A stretch of 64,000 nucleotides of DNA from Paragorgia papillata (GCA_035771165.1 JAWNZC010000001.1:1980501-2044500); one strand, 5' to 3'; counted from the stretch's first letter, positions 11,283-22,371 are shown. The notes: generated by a model not told the origin, from the sequence alone. Numbers and translations: made by a program.

Positions 11283-11474
11283 TTACTGAAATATAAGTGA
11301 CTTTCCCAATCCTGTAGGCTGAATGACGAAAAATTTTGGCCATTCCATAATTTCTCCTCGAGTTTCTTGTTGTAAATCTTCTAGACTATCATTAAACGTT
11401 TCTAAAATGCGATCACATACCCCACTCGTCAGCACTCTATTAATTCCCAGTTTTGAACTGACGGGATAATTCAT
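11283..11474 (-). pseudogene. RecQ-helicase-like exon fragment
   Basis: The minus-strand frame carries FFVIQPTGLGKSLIFQ, a RecQ-type motif I (Walker A: PTGxGKS followed by hydrophobic-Q). It ends at what looks like a donor, CA|GTAAGC. It is embedded antisense in an LRWD1 intron with no recognised flanking exon, so it is read as a fragment of a repeat-borne or retro-copied helicase gene. A second RecQ-like fragment is at 46390-46760. Confidence 0.55.
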
Positions 11475-12101
11475 GCAATAAACCCAATAATATATGCTTG
11501 CTGAAAATGTGCAGGCGCGTTTGTGGTTGGTGCATATCTATACACGATTTGGACGACCATGCGCACGCATCATTTTGGCGGGCTAGCGCCATAACAAATG
11601 TGGTAAGTGAAAGAAATTTGACAATTTTTGAAGATATTGGCATCAGGAATTATTTCTATCTCTAAAAATAGTTAAATTTCGTTTAGTATTGGCCACGTTT
11701 TAATGCATGTGGCCTACCAAATGATGCGCGCGCAACATTGTGCAACTGGCCTATAATGACAGGCTTACGAGTCCAGCCGTGAATTTGAGGGAGGTAAGTA
11801 CCGCGGGGGCCGATATACGACTGGAAATCGAGTAAGAGTTATATACCGAGGATGGAGCCCATATACCAGATACATACTCGAAGGCCGTATACTTATTTAA
11901 TAGTTGAGGAGAATGCTCATTGCATATATATATATACAATAAACAGAAAGCCAACTTTCTTCCGTTCCACGGGTTTTATAGATCATCAGAGAGGAACAGT
12001 TTACAAAAACAAAAAACGTCTTTATTGACGTTTCGGGGGTGCAGCCCCTTCTTCAGAATCAAATGAGATGTACAAGCCAGAGCCTTAGGCTACGTCCACA
12101 C

Positions 12102-12490
12102 CAGCCTGGTTCCCAGGCCTCTTTTTTTAACGTCGAGCGACAGACCGAAATTGTGAGAGGCCTGGAATAAAATGTTTTGCTTGGCCCCAAATTATACAGG
12201 CACCAAACGGCCGTTTGGCGGAAAACCAAGGCAGATTACACTCACGTCGGTCTGCACAATTCTTTATAACATCGTATAGCAAGGTTGGTCGACTGCCGAA
12301 ACGTTAAAATAGCATATTTCGATTTGTATAAATGTGTTTCAACACAATCACTTCCTACGCCGAACACTGCTTTATAAAGTCTCGTATATGTAACGACCTT
12401 TTAACGTAATGTATAATAAAGAAACCTACTCGTTTGCTGTCTGCTCTCAAGAAGAAGTTTGTTTAAGTGCCCTCGTTCATAAAGATTAAA
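12102..12490. mobile_element. hAT-like MITE, inverted partial copy
   Basis: CAGCCTGGTTCCCAGGCCTC marks the terminal repeat of the 1979-2518 family in opposite orientation. Homology continues to about 12490 (AACGAGGGCACTTAAAC, inverted), and then the other terminus is missing. Confidence 0.8.
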
Positions 12491-12535
12491 TTCTAATACA
12501 TGAAAACGAAAACATCTGTAAAAACCTACTGGGAC

Positions 12536-13850
12536 TTACTGGCTTTCGTCACTGTCACTGAACACAACACGTCGTCTTTTTATTAAACTCCTGTAGTTGC
12601 CAACCGTTTGATCAGCCGGGAAAACATTTATTGTCCCTATTTGACAGTTATGAAAAAAACGGCAAATTACCTGCACTTGTGACAGGCTGTACTGATCTTT
12701 CTGTAGCTGTAACTTCGTCAATTGTGAATGTCTGAGTAGGAGTTGCTAGAGAATTTTCTTTTGCTCCAGTGGCGCCAGATAATATAGCCGAGATTTCTTG
12801 TTTCTTGTCGGAAATGGCTGAATAGTTGTTTATTCGAATTTACGTTTTTGTGCCTAGTTATTTGTACAATTTCGTTAGGAAGAACATTGTTATCCTCAAG
12901 CTTCTGGATAAGGTGCTTTCTGGTGCTGTGGTTTACAAGTTTCCTGTGGCTGTTTGAAGTTGAGAGCTCGCAACCATGTTTTTCACCATCGATCTCAGTG
13001 AATTCACTACCAGCGGGAAGCTTTAAACCAACATTTCCCTTCCCTCGGTGTTTGGATGTTTACGGCAAGATAAAACGGAGAGCCATCGTTCATCATTTCA
13101 GCTGGTCGTCGTTCTTTATAAGCCAAATAAGCCGTGACAGGACAGCGTTCGATATTACCAATGTTCTCAAACATCTTTGGCTTTTTTCCCCTTTGATTTC
13201 TTGGGTTTTCACCCGTGCGTGTTTTTGTTTGTTGTTCAAAGGTAAACTCGATGTAACGAACTCATTCTGCATCGGTTTTTAGTTGCAGGTCTCCCCAGCA
13301 GAGGTCTCGCTGCTCTTTCCCCGGTCTCATTCCAAGGTATATACAATTGTTCATCCAGACAGTATTCAAAAGAGCTCTCGGGGTTTTATTTCCTAGGACT
13401 CCGACACGATAAAACTATTCTGTCTCTTCGTCAGTTAGTGGGTCGGCTCTGTTTGGTTTGTTGCCTTTTCCAATAGACTTTAGTTGTTTTTTCTTCTTCT
13501 TGAGGATGTCTTGAAGACCAGCGAATTCTTTATCATTCAAAAGTGAAAACGGATAACCATTTTGGCGAAGGTATCGGTCGATACTTTGTAGAAATCCTCT
13601 AATCGAGGAAGGTTCATACTCTCGCTATTTCTCTTTCTGACTCCAAGAATAAACTTTTTGGCTATTTCTTGCAGCTCGTCTGGTGGAATTTGCTCGATTT
13701 CTCTCATCTCGCCTTCACTTGAAAGAAACTCATTGAAGGTCTTTATACATCATACAAAGTTTTCTTTTTCGTATTGGTATTTTCTTGCTCGTCACTGAAA
13801 GATTTAATGTCTTCTTCTGTGATTTTAACGAGTCTACTGCTGCTCGCCAT
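12536..13850 (-). pseudogene. Degenerate DUF3504 (Crypton / ZMYM2-QRICH1-like) gene
   Basis: On the minus strand from an ATG at 13848-13850, the reading starts MASSSRLVKITEEDIKSFSD. It then continues across frames as FNEFLSSEGEMREIEQIPPD, RYLRQNGYPFSLLNDKEFAG, NNCIYLGMRPGKEQRDLCWG and RCPVTAYLAYKERRPAEM. These match the order of motifs in the Crypton-derived DUF3504 region of ZMYM2/QRICH1-type proteins, a tyrosine-recombinase relative. At least one frameshift (about 13610) and several in-frame stops (for example near 13420 and 13270) make it a pseudogene. The 3' end KRRRVVFSDSDESQ at 12536 is a plausible original C-terminus. It lies antisense in an LRWD1 intron, and an independent decayed transposon copy is the simplest reading. 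Confidence 0.75.
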
Positions 13851-14027
13851 TTCACAACAGCTTTGAAAAACAACCCATGCATGAAAAAGGCTGGAATCGA
13901 TATCTCCACTAGTGAGGATATGGAAAATACGCCACTGCTGGATGTAGTTTCGTATCATTTTTACGAGTGAGTTATTTCCTAGTACAACACTGACGTCTAT
14001 ATAATATATATATGTATATATATATTT

Positions 14028-14144
14028 AAGAAATGGCTCATGGTTTAGCGTGCTCCATCGAGTTACGATTTTTTCGTGCTCTCCCAATTTCCCAAGTGCA
14101 TCCATAACTCGATGGAGCACACTAAACCATGAGCCATTTCTTTT
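14028..14144. repeat. Inverted repeat beside the DUF3504 pseudogene
   Basis: AAGAAATGGCTCATGGTTTA and TAAACCATGAGCCATTTCTT are near-perfect arms around CTCCATCGAGTTACG and its complement. A partial GTGCTCCATCGAGTTATG also occurs at 14417, so this is a repeated family. Confidence 0.85.
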
Positions 14145-14483
14145 ATAACATAGCATTAAATCCTTTCACAAGCCAGCGAATCGTTTTGGTTGTTGTGTTT
14201 TTCTACTTTCGGAGCCAAGTCTTTTTTGTTCACTAAAATCCAACCAAAAGGACAGTTTAAACTCGGTTACCCAGACCCAGTTTATGTCTTCTGGGTCGTT
14301 GTTCTTTATTACTCAATAAAATTAAATGACTCGGTATTTTGATAATATAAAAGGCCGTAAAAAGTCAATTTAAAACTCAGTTTTGTTTTGAAATTTTTCC
14401 CCGCGCTTTTTTGCCGTGCTCCATCGAGTTATGAACACGCACGACAGCCAATCAAAAACGTTGCTATACCAAAGCTATGTTAT

Positions 14484-14489
14484 AAATAT

Positions 14490-14560
<71 letters not shown>

Positions 14561-14632
14561 TATGTATATGTAGTATATATATATATGTAGTATATATATA
14601 TATATATGTAGTATATATATATATATGTATAA
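14484..14632. repeat. (TA)n / TATG microsatellite
   Basis: A long AT dinucleotide run is followed by GTAGTATATATATATATG units. Confidence 0.97.
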
Positions 14633-14638
14633 CGATAC

Positions 14639-14808
14639 ACAGCGACTCCTTGGCAAATTGGCAAAAATTCGCATTTTAAATATCGAACTTCACATAATAT
14701 GAAGTTCTATTGAAAGTCAGAACAACCAACTCTAAATAAACTTCATGTTATGTGAAGTTCGATATTTAAAACGAGAATTTTTAGCAACTTGCCAAGGAGT
14801 CGCCGTGT
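14639..14808. repeat. Fold-back MITE
   Basis: CGACTCCTTGGCAAATTGGC and the inverted GCAACTTGCCAAGGAGTCG are the tips. The inner arms CGAACTTCACATAATATGAA and TTCATGTTATGTGAAGTTCG also pair. It is non-coding. Confidence 0.85.
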
Positions 14809-14959
14809 AGCGTTTGCAAGTCAACATTGCAATGTTGCTGTCAATATTGCAAGGTCGCGCGGTAAAGAAAATCTGGTTTGACTGTAAAAATGTGTATAGG
14901 TTCATTTATCTTGTTCTGTTTGAATATTTATTGGGTTTTTTTCTAAACTATCAATACAG

Positions 14960-15075
14960 ATTGTGACGTGTTGGTTGCCGGTGATGATCATGGCCGTGTG
15001 TGGATTTATGATGTGAACAGTTGTCTATGTGAATCAAGACAAGGCAAAAAACTGGAAGATCTCAAGGAAACTCAG
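14960..15075 (+). CDS. LRWD1: LRWD1 exon g (WD blade)
   Basis: The acceptor is TCAATACAG and the donor is ACTCAG|GTATG. It encodes DCDVLVAGDDHGRVWIYDVN followed by CLCESRQGKKLEDLKETQ. VxAGDDxGxVWxYDV is a classic WD strand and resembles the penultimate blade of LRWD1. It enters in phase 1 and leaves in phase 0. Confidence 0.88.
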
Positions 15076-15105
15076 GTATGTTTTGAAATATGAATGTATA
15101 GTCGC

Positions 15106-15885
15106 ATGCTTCTCAGAACGTAGTATAAATTAGAAGGTAAAGTAACTTCTCAGAACGTAAAGTATATTCTCAGAACGTAAAGTAACTTCTCAGAACGTAA
15201 AGTAACTTCTCAGAACGTAAAGTATATTCTCAGAACGTAAAGTATATTCTCAGAAGGAAAGTATATTCTCAGAACGTAAAGTATATTCTCAGAACGTAAA
15301 GTATATTCTCAGAACGTAAAGTATACTCTCAGAACGGAAAGTAATTTCTCAGAACGGAAAGTATATTCTCAGAACGTAAAGTGACTTCTCAGAACGTAAA
15401 GTATATTCTCAGAACGTAAAGTATATTCTCAGAACGTAAAGTATATTCTCAGAACGTAAAGTATATTCTCAGAACGTAAAGTATATTCTCAGAACGTAAA
15501 GTATATTCTCAGAAGGTAAAGTATATTCTCAGAACGTAAAGTATATTCTCAGAAGGAAAGTAACTTCTCAGAACGTAAAGTATATTCTCAGAACGGAAAG
15601 TATATTCTCAGAAGGTAAAGTATATTCTTAGAACGTAAAGTATATTCTCAGAACGTAAAGTATATTCTCAGAACGTAAAGTATATTCTCAGAACGTAAAG
15701 TATATTCTCAGAACGTAAAGTATATTCTCAAAAGGTAAAGTATATTCTCAGAACGTAAAGTAATTTCTCAGAACGGAAAGTATATTCTCAGAACGTAAAG
15801 TGACTTCTCAGAACGTAAAGTATATTCTCAGAACGTAAAGTATATTCTCAAAACGTAAAGTAACTTCTCAGAACGTAAAGTAAGA
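15106..15885. repeat. 20-bp minisatellite, about 39 units
   Basis: The unit is TTCTCAGAACGTAAAGTATA, with variants GGAAAG, GTAACT and GTGACT. It begins 31 bp after an exon donor and is confined to one intron. Variant units (AGAAGGTAAAG) are scattered non-randomly, and a 15350-15420 block resembles 15760-15830, suggesting a higher-order duplication. Confidence 0.97.
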
Positions 15886-15899
15886 TTTCCAAAGCAATT

Positions 15900-16487
15900 C
15901 TTTATTCGAAAATATGTAGCAGTTGTTAAAGAAAATCTTGTGACGGTCCGAAAAGAACCGCTTTATAGTGAAACATGGCAAAAACAACGATAATCGCAGA
16001 GGCTCATATAAGATGGCTAACGGTTTTAATAAAATTTCCAAGACAAACCAAAAGGCAAGAAGATATGGAAAACATTTGAATGCCAGGTCCTAGTGTCCAA
16101 AGACAATCTACACCCATAAATACACTCAACTTAATACAATTTTAAAATAACTTTCCAAGACTGGATATATAATTTATATTAGTTGACAATATTATTTGCT
16201 TTTTAACTGAGTGAATGAAGGAGTTTTGGATATATACCGACTCCAATCAGCTAAAGTGGTGAGTTAAATGCGAATGTCCTACCGTTAAATTTTCCTTTGG
16301 CTCTGCCGTTTGATTTTCTCTTTCTTTTTTGGGATTAATGGTTGGCATTTCTACCAAAACAAATGCTTTAGAAAATAGCAGGTTGGTTTTAGCCAACATT
16401 CAAAATATACGGTCTAGATACCAATCTAGTGAAAATCTTCCAGGCACAATTTTTTCCAACGTCTTTTTTTTTTAATTCATTTTAAAG
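15900..16487. other. Intron sequence without recognised features
   Basis: AT-rich sequence between the minisatellite and the last LRWD1 exon. I see no inverted repeats or ORFs of note. Confidence 0.6.
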
Positions 16488-16616
16488 ATATTGGTGTGTG
16501 CTAATGGAACTGTGAAAACGTTCAATCACGTCTGTTCCGGTTCTAGTATGGACTACGTCGTCGCAGTTGCCGACAGTAATGTTGTGTCGTTGTGGAAGAG
16601 AGTGGTAGCCGTTTGA
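16488..16616 (+). CDS. LRWD1: LRWD1 terminal coding exon
   Basis: The acceptor is CATTTTAAAG. It encodes ILVCANGTVKTFNHVCSGSS then DYVVAVADSNVVSLWKRVVA, with a TGA stop at 16614-16616. The ADSNVVSLW ending corresponds closely to the last WD strand of vertebrate LRWD1, which supports the identification of the whole gene. The poly(A) signal was not pinned down. Confidence 0.88.
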   Translation: MLVCANGTVKTFNHVCSGSSMDYVVAVADSNVVSLWKRVVAV

Positions 16617-16872
16617 TGTCGAATTTCAAAGAACTAAGATATTGATTATAGTTGTAGAACTCTTTCGCGAGTCAACGAAACATCTGAACTGCTTTTATTT
16701 GACTTTTTTTAGTTGAGAAAGACGAATAACGTATATTTAAAACAATACTCTACGCTTTACAGTATATATTTTGCCATTCTAGTCGTGTTGTAGCAAACAA
16801 GCTTGTACAAACTGTATGATAAGTGGCTTTTTATCGTCGTGTTGTCGTGATTCTCGTAGATGTAAGTGTCTC

Positions 16873-17501
16873 CCACTGATCTCTATATGACTGGAAAACG
16901 TGAAACCACAAATTGCGGACATGGGCTGTTTCTGGACGTCAGTTTCAGGCATAGATATAAGAGGTATATAGATCGCGGACTCGCAATAGTTTCGATAGTG
17001 TAACCACTTTTCAGCTTCAAAATGGCGGCTGAAGTGATCAAATTGGCAAAAACTGTCAGAGAGATTCTGAGAAACTACAGCTTCGAATTAGCAGAAAATT
17101 ACAGCCATTCGCCAGAATTAAAGACATGCTGTATAGTGTTTTGTTTACTTTCGCCGTCTACGACAAAAAGTATCCTAACAAGAGTATTTCTAGAAAACGT
17201 TTAGGTCATCTTAAGGAAATTAAAGCCAAAAACCGAGTAAAATATAAGCAAGAAGCTCTATTACTACAAATAAATCGATTTAACCAATCCAAAATTCGGA
17301 CATTACTATTGCGAATAGAAACTCATGTTTATCCCGAATATACTGATGTTGTTGAGCTTGCCGACAGGCTTGAAACAATTTTTTGTAGTTAGTAGGGTCA
17401 CGTAGGCTCACTTGAGCTTTTGTCCGCTTAAGCCGCCATCTTGAATTCTTGAATCCTCCACAGTGATCACGTCTCCATCCAGTTTATATAGAGATCAGTG
17501 G
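16873..17501. mobile_element. Short TIR element carrying a small ORF
   Basis: CCACTGATCTCTATATGACT at the left and the inverted AGTTTATATAGAGATCAGTG at the right form the TIR. ATGGCGGCT occurs just inside both arms (17022 on +, and inverted at about 17430). The element is about 630 bp and its superfamily is unassigned. No clear target duplication was seen. Confidence 0.65.
17022..17392 (+). pseudogene. Frameshifted ORF inside the TIR element, unknown protein
   Basis: An ATG in context CAAAATGG starts MAAEVIKLAKTVREILRNYS. After about 35 codons, near 17126, the coding-like reading moves to another frame and continues as VYDKKYPNKSISRKRLGHLK to LADRLETIFCS (stop about 17390). A single missing base would join them into about 123 residues rich in Lys, Leu and Arg. 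I do not recognise the family. It could be a decayed accessory ORF of a DNA transposon. Confidence 0.4.
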
Positions 17502-17744
17502 TGTGAGTATGCTTTAGTAAGGATTTATAGTTGCGGCCTGGTGAGGTTGCAAGCATTGTTCTTTATGTGCGATCATGGATATAGTGCAAGGCCTCGTTTG
17601 ATAGGAACTAAGCGACGTGATAGGATGAAAGAATAAAGACAATTCCAAATTTTAACGCTAGTTTGAATTAAAAGTTTCCTGCTAGACAGACTATAGGACC
17701 ATTTGAACGAGAGAAAAGAAGTCGCGGCTCCCTAGGGTTTTATG

Positions 17745-19100
17745 ACAGCGCGCGAGCACAGGGAGCTCTAACATGTATTTTTTGTTTTAAACAGTATATA
17801 CATCCATACACACATACATATTATATATAAATTAGTGAAATTACCGTATAGTTTAGTAGTGTCCTTGCTCTTGCCTCTTGTTGCTCCAAAAACAGGCCGA
17901 ATCAAGGATTCAAGGATTTTCTCGTACTCAACCCCCGCTCGGCCAACTCGTCAGGCGGAGAAATAACAGACTAGTTCCTAGTCCTCTTTTCTCTCGAACG
18001 TATTTTGGTGACGTCACAGAATAGGCATCGAGCAAGAGGACTAGCGGAAAATGTTCATCTTTATCTATCATGAATCCTGCTGGAGCTCGGATTCTTTAAT
18101 CTTTATGAACGAGGGCACTTAAACAAACTTCTTCTTGACTAGCAGACAGCAAACGAGTAGGTTTCTTTGTTTTACATTACGTTAAAAGGTTGTTACATAC
18201 GAGGCTTTATAAAGTAGTGTTCGGCGTAGGAAGTGATTGTGTTGAAACACATTTAAACAAATCGAAATATGCTTTTTAACGTTTCGGCAGTAGACCAACC
18301 TTGCTATATGATGTTATAAAGAATTGTGCAGACCGACGTGAGTGTTATCTGCTTTGGTTTTCCGCCAAACGGCCGTTTGGTGCCTGTATAATTTGGGGCC
18401 AGTTTTGGGGCCAGATTTGGGGCCAGGCAAAACATTTTATTCCAGGCCTCTCACAATTCGGTCTGCCGCTCGACGTTAACGAATTTCAAATTCAAATTTT
18501 AAACGGATTAACGGAAGTTAGAACAGCTCGTAAATTGTAAACAATGAATAAATAGTATGGACAAGCGATCCCCTTTAATTATAAATGTAGACAAGCAAGA
18601 AAAAAATATTTAAAATTCACTTCCGTTCCAATGTTCCATGCGATATGCGGTGATCATCGAACCATATCGAACTATACTTCTGTCTTTATGATTCTGATCT
18701 TTCTCGTCCGATTTTCTTCGTAAAACTTCGCACACTTGTTTATCTATGTTATAACATTATACAGAGCATAAATTGTTCCACGTTTGTAAACTGTAACAAC
18801 CGATATGGGGTGATCATCAATCCATGACGTGATTGTTTTCCTCCCTTCTCTCTTTCTTCTCTCTGCCGGCGAGTTGGCCGAGCGGGGATTGAGTACGAGA
18901 AAATGACCAAAAGGATCGCAGGCTCTGTGTACGAGATTGTCTTGAATCCTTGATTCGGCTTGTTTTTGGAGCAACAAGAGGCAAGAGCAAGGACACTACT
19001 AAACTATACGGTGATTTATATATAATATGTATGTGTGTATGGATGTATATACTGTTTAAAACAAAAAAATACATGTTAGAGCTCCCTGTGGCGCGAGCTG
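17745..19100. repeat. Large inverted repeat with nested hAT copy
   Basis: The arms 17745-17960 and 18862-19100 are inverse copies. CAGGGAGCTCTAACATG pairs with CATGTTAGAGCTCCCTG, and AAACAGGCCGAATCAAGG with CCTTGATTCGGCTTG. The centre is occupied by a truncated copy of the 1979-2518 element (17969-18480) and a unique AT-rich stretch (18490-18860) without recognisable genes. Confidence 0.8.
17969..18480. mobile_element. hAT-like MITE, copy 2, right end missing
   Basis: It starts CAGACTAGTTCCTAG like the full copy at 1979 and matches it to GCTCGACGTTAA at about 18479. It lacks the terminal CCTGGGAACCAGG, so it is truncated. Confidence 0.85.
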
Positions 19101-19771
19101 GTTGCTTATTTGGCGGGAAAATTACTGATGATCGGGAAATTTTATGACGTCAGTACCTGTTAAAAAGCCCCAAAATGAACGCAAATTTTTCGCGTTTCCT
19201 TCGGTGAAATTTTTTTGCACAGTTCAAGAGGAAGCTTTCTCCTTCGTAATTATATTTTTTCAAAAAATTCTATGGAACAAATTTTGCATATAATGTCAAA
19301 AAACATATTTGGTGGTATTGACAAAACCATCCGAACAACCATAAGACTGCGAAATTTGAAGAAATTTCACCGAAAAAAGATGAAAAATCCGAAAAAATCC
19401 TTTATCTTTTAGTGTGTTCACAACTTAGATAAGCCGCGACTTATTTTCTGCCGTTTAAATACCACTGCGTCACATTAACCTTGAGTGAAGTAAAGTAATC
19501 TCAAACAACATAGTACAAAACGTTAAGGCATTGATGGGCAAATTGTAGTTATGTATTGTAGCAATTTATTGTTTTTGTTGGGCTTTTCTTACCTTTATCG
19601 GGCTTTTCTTAACTTTATCGGGTAAACTACAGTTATTAGGACAACCAATTATTAGGACAACCAAACCAAACTGTAAAGGTGCCAACGGGGTCGCGAGTAC
19701 TCTACGAAGCGCTTCCACATGCAGTTTTGCCGTTTCGTAAATGGTCGTTGCCACCATGGTAGAAGAGGAAG

Positions 19772-19985
19772 TTAACACTTTGAGGCCTGGACCTCTCCCT
19801 GTGCTGAACAAAATCGTCTGGCGTTAGCCAGAATAAAATACTAAACACTCGTCGTCAGGCTTCAAAGTGTTAAAGAGATAGGTTTTAACACTTTGAGGCC
19901 TGGACCTCTCCCTGTGCTGAATAAAATCGTCTGGCGTTAGCCAGAATAAAATACTAAAGACTCGTCGTCAGGCTTGAAAGTGTTA
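19772..19985. repeat. Two adjacent 101-bp TTAA MITEs
   Basis: Copies at 19772-19873 and 19885-19985 each begin TTAACACTTTGAGGCCTG and end with the near inverse CAAAGTGTTAA. Inside is GTCTGGCGTTAGCCAGA, a perfect short palindrome. Further copies lie at 22760-22858 and 22871-23546, in the opposite direction. TTAA tips are consistent with a piggyBac/Kolobok type target. Confidence 0.85.
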
Positions 19986-20323
19986 AGGAGGAGGTTGATG
20001 GGGTAGTGGTAGTGAAGAAGGATAAGAAGATGATGGAAGAAGTGGCAGTGGGTGGGGTGGGGGTGGTAGTGGTAGTGGTGGTAGATGTAATCCTGAAGCT
20101 TAGAGGAAGCGGTGGTGGTGAACTGGTGATAGAGGTGGTTGGTGGTGGAGGAGATGATGGAGGCGGTCGACTGACAAGAAATAGGAGCCTGCATTCTAGG
20201 TCTATTGCTTCTATGGTTAGACTGAGATTTGTGACGTTCTGGTGCCTTTTTATGCGTCGATCATGTAGTGGGTTTTAAAGAGGAAATGGAATGAAAATTA
20301 AATTTGTTTCATCTTCAAGATCA

Positions 20324-20743
20324 CCAATCTCGTTCCCAGAGCCCACGTTCCCCACCCGGGAAACGAGAGACTGGGATAATCCGTTTCAAATCACAGGATT
20401 CTTGTTATTCCGGTTGAGGTACGCATGCGTAAATATCCGAGCGGAATCTGGATGATAGTATGTTCTCCTTGTTTGACTTTTCCCCATACAAGTCAATGGT
20501 GTTGCTGGCGAAGCTCGAATTACAGCATCTACACACATACGGCGAAGATATCGATCGCGGCAACGTCTTCACTGGAGTCTTGTCGTCCGACATCTTTGTT
20601 ATTTTGGTTTAATTAATTCTACTTCCGGTCACTTCAGACCAGCTCGTGCTCACTATTCAGCCAATAACGTAACGATTTGAAACGGGTTATCCCAGAGTCT
20701 CTCGTTTCTCGGGTGGATAACGTGGGCTCTGGGAACGACATTG
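20324..20743. mobile_element. MITE with CAATCTCGTTCCCAGAG ends, copy 1
   Basis: CAATCTCGTTCCCAGAGCCC and the inverted GGGCTCTGGGAACGACATTG are the TIRs. A second, internally deleted copy is at 25843-26178. The element carries a short minus-strand ORF (20405-20593), described separately. Confidence 0.85.
20405..20593 (-). other. Short ORF with a CxxC cysteine motif, ZAD-like start, inside MITE
   Basis: On the minus strand the frame MSDDKTPVKTLPRSISSPYV is followed by CRCCNSSFASNTIDLYGEKS. The arrangement C-x-C-C, then a hydrophobic-D-L-[YF]-G segment, resembles N-terminal cysteine modules I associate with repeated cnidarian genes (ZAD-like). This is a weak, recalled resemblance. The copy at 25843-26178 preserves part of the same region. 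Confidence 0.3.
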
Positions 20744-20877
20744 CAAGATCACCTGAAACTGGCTGAAAGTGATAAAGAATTGCTTTTACAGTTTTCCCAT
20801 ATCACACTTCCCTTTTTGAGCTACTTAGATTTGTCTGATATGTAAATGAAATGAACTAGGACGTAAAACTATGTGCA

Positions 20878-21012
20878 GATCTTTGTAATTTATTGCAAAA
20901 TCATGTATATCTTCGACATCATTGAACGAACTTACTTAAAACTTAAAATCTCAACACACTAAACATCACAAGACCAAATTTTGTTCAATAGTGTCGAAGA
21001 TATACATGCTTT
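20878..21012. repeat. Fold-back repeat
   Basis: CATGTATATCTTCGACA and TGTCGAAGATATACATG are inverted arms, with CATTGAACGAAC facing TTTGTTCAATAG. Confidence 0.8.
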
Positions 21013-21063
21013 TCCATATAACGTACAATTATCTGTACGTAATTTTACGTCATAGCTTATCTG

Positions 21064-21350
21064 CGCACTGCCTCTCACCAAAAGTTAAGCCCGGTTAGAC
21101 GGGGTTAGTACTTGGATGGGTGACCGCTTGGGAATGACCCCGTTGTCGAGCTGGAAACTAATGTTAGTAGAGTTGTAGTTGATCTCTCCTGTGCTTCGAG
21201 GGTTTTTCGCCGGGTTCTCCGGTTTTCCTCCCTCCGCAAAACCAACACTTACATCATGGTAGTCATGTTCAATTGGGGCATTTCGCTCTGTTTGACCACC
21301 AGTTGCCATAGGCAATAAAGTCATTAAATCTAAATCTAAAATCTAAAATC
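21064..21350 (+). mobile_element. 5S-rRNA-derived SINE, copy 1
   Basis: The head GGTTAGTACTTGGATGGGTG followed by ACCGCTTGGGAAT is 5S rRNA sequence (internal control region). It then runs into a conserved body CGGGTTCTCCGGTTTTCCTC and a TCTAAA-repeat tail at about 21325-21350. The 5S head is 5'-truncated, starting at about GCACTGCCTCTCACC. 5S-derived SINEs are known as the SINE3 class. A second copy lies at 44095-44330 (minus) and a fragment at 61490-61525. Confidence 0.85.
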
Positions 21351-22371
21351 TCATTTACATCTCAAATCTAAATAACTTGAGAACGAAGTGAAATATGGAA
21401 AAACTGTAAACGTCATTGTTCATCATTTTTAGGAGATCTTGAAGATTAGGCGAACTTAAAGGCACAGTGTCACCATGACGCAAACTTGAAAAACTTCGTG
21501 GACAAATTCAAGTTCACATGCTTAAAATTATGGTGAATATCTCACACTTCAAAACGTGGACTAAATAGTCCGTAAGAAAATGCACTAATGACTTTCTTTT
21601 ACCGTTTTAAGAATATGATTCCTTTCCTTTGCGCACAAATATAATTTTTGTCTCGCGCAACTATTAATCAAGCGGTAATTTAATACCTGACGCTACAATA
21701 CAATAATACAATACAATAAATTTTATTTAAACACGATTGGAATTAAAGTATACAGCTTGTCGTGGGGTCGTGTATTTAAGTCTATAAACTCAGTTGCACC
21801 AGGTTATATTATGTCCATAGCTAGAGGAATATTTAATACTCCTCCCCCCCATAGGCACAAGTTATACTATGTCTATGGCTAGGGGAATATTTTATACTCC
21901 TCCCCGCAAGGCACCATACAACCCAATGCAACCAAATAATCACATTACAAGGAAAAAAGAAAGAAAATACTGTACAATAAAATTTAAAACAATCTTCATG
22001 CCTAGGTGCAGTTTGCACAGATTCCGCCTCAAAATTTATAAACCTTAGGATGCCTGCTCTCTTTATCCTTTTACCAAAGGTGGTAACATTTGTTACAGAA
22101 TCATCAAGGTAACAGAACCCCTATAGGTGATTGAGTTCTTCATATAATATGTATTGAAGGGCGGAACATTTACTTTATTTGCATTACGGAGACATATACT
22201 TATTTTTAAATTTTGTTATTATATGGGTCATACTTTCGTTAAGGTTTGCAACGTCAATTCGGTAAAGTGCTCTCGTTCGTCAGAATTTATGCCCCAAAAA
22301 AATGAGATAGATATCGTTAGAAAGCTATTAATTTGTAAAATACAATGCTGTCTTTGATTTTGTGATAAACA
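21351..22371. other. Intergenic sequence, little recognisable
   Basis: AT-rich. It holds a short AATACAATAC tandem at about 21695-21720, and two similar blocks, TATTATGTCCATAGCTAG (about 21807) and TACTATGTCTATGGCTAG (about 21867), which are a diverged tandem duplication. No coding exon was found. The last CLHC1 exon could lie in 16.7-23.6 kb but was not identified. Confidence 0.5.

Noticed and set aside
12848..13282. 144-codon + strand ORF
   Set aside because: Antisense shadow of the DUF3504 pseudogene, with no family resemblance.
14388..14674. Tyr/Ile-rich ORFs
   Set aside because: Translation of a TA microsatellite.
18558..18760. Possible terminal CLHC1 exon (minus; CAKFYEENRTRKIR then stop)
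   Set aside because: Phase fits, but the acceptor lacks a polypyrimidine tract and the residues do not resemble the expected C-terminus.
19566..20278. ORFs with TTIYETAKLHVEAL and GGVGVVVVVV
   Set aside because: One is antisense to repeat sequence, the other is low-complexity GGTGGT; no splice or family support.
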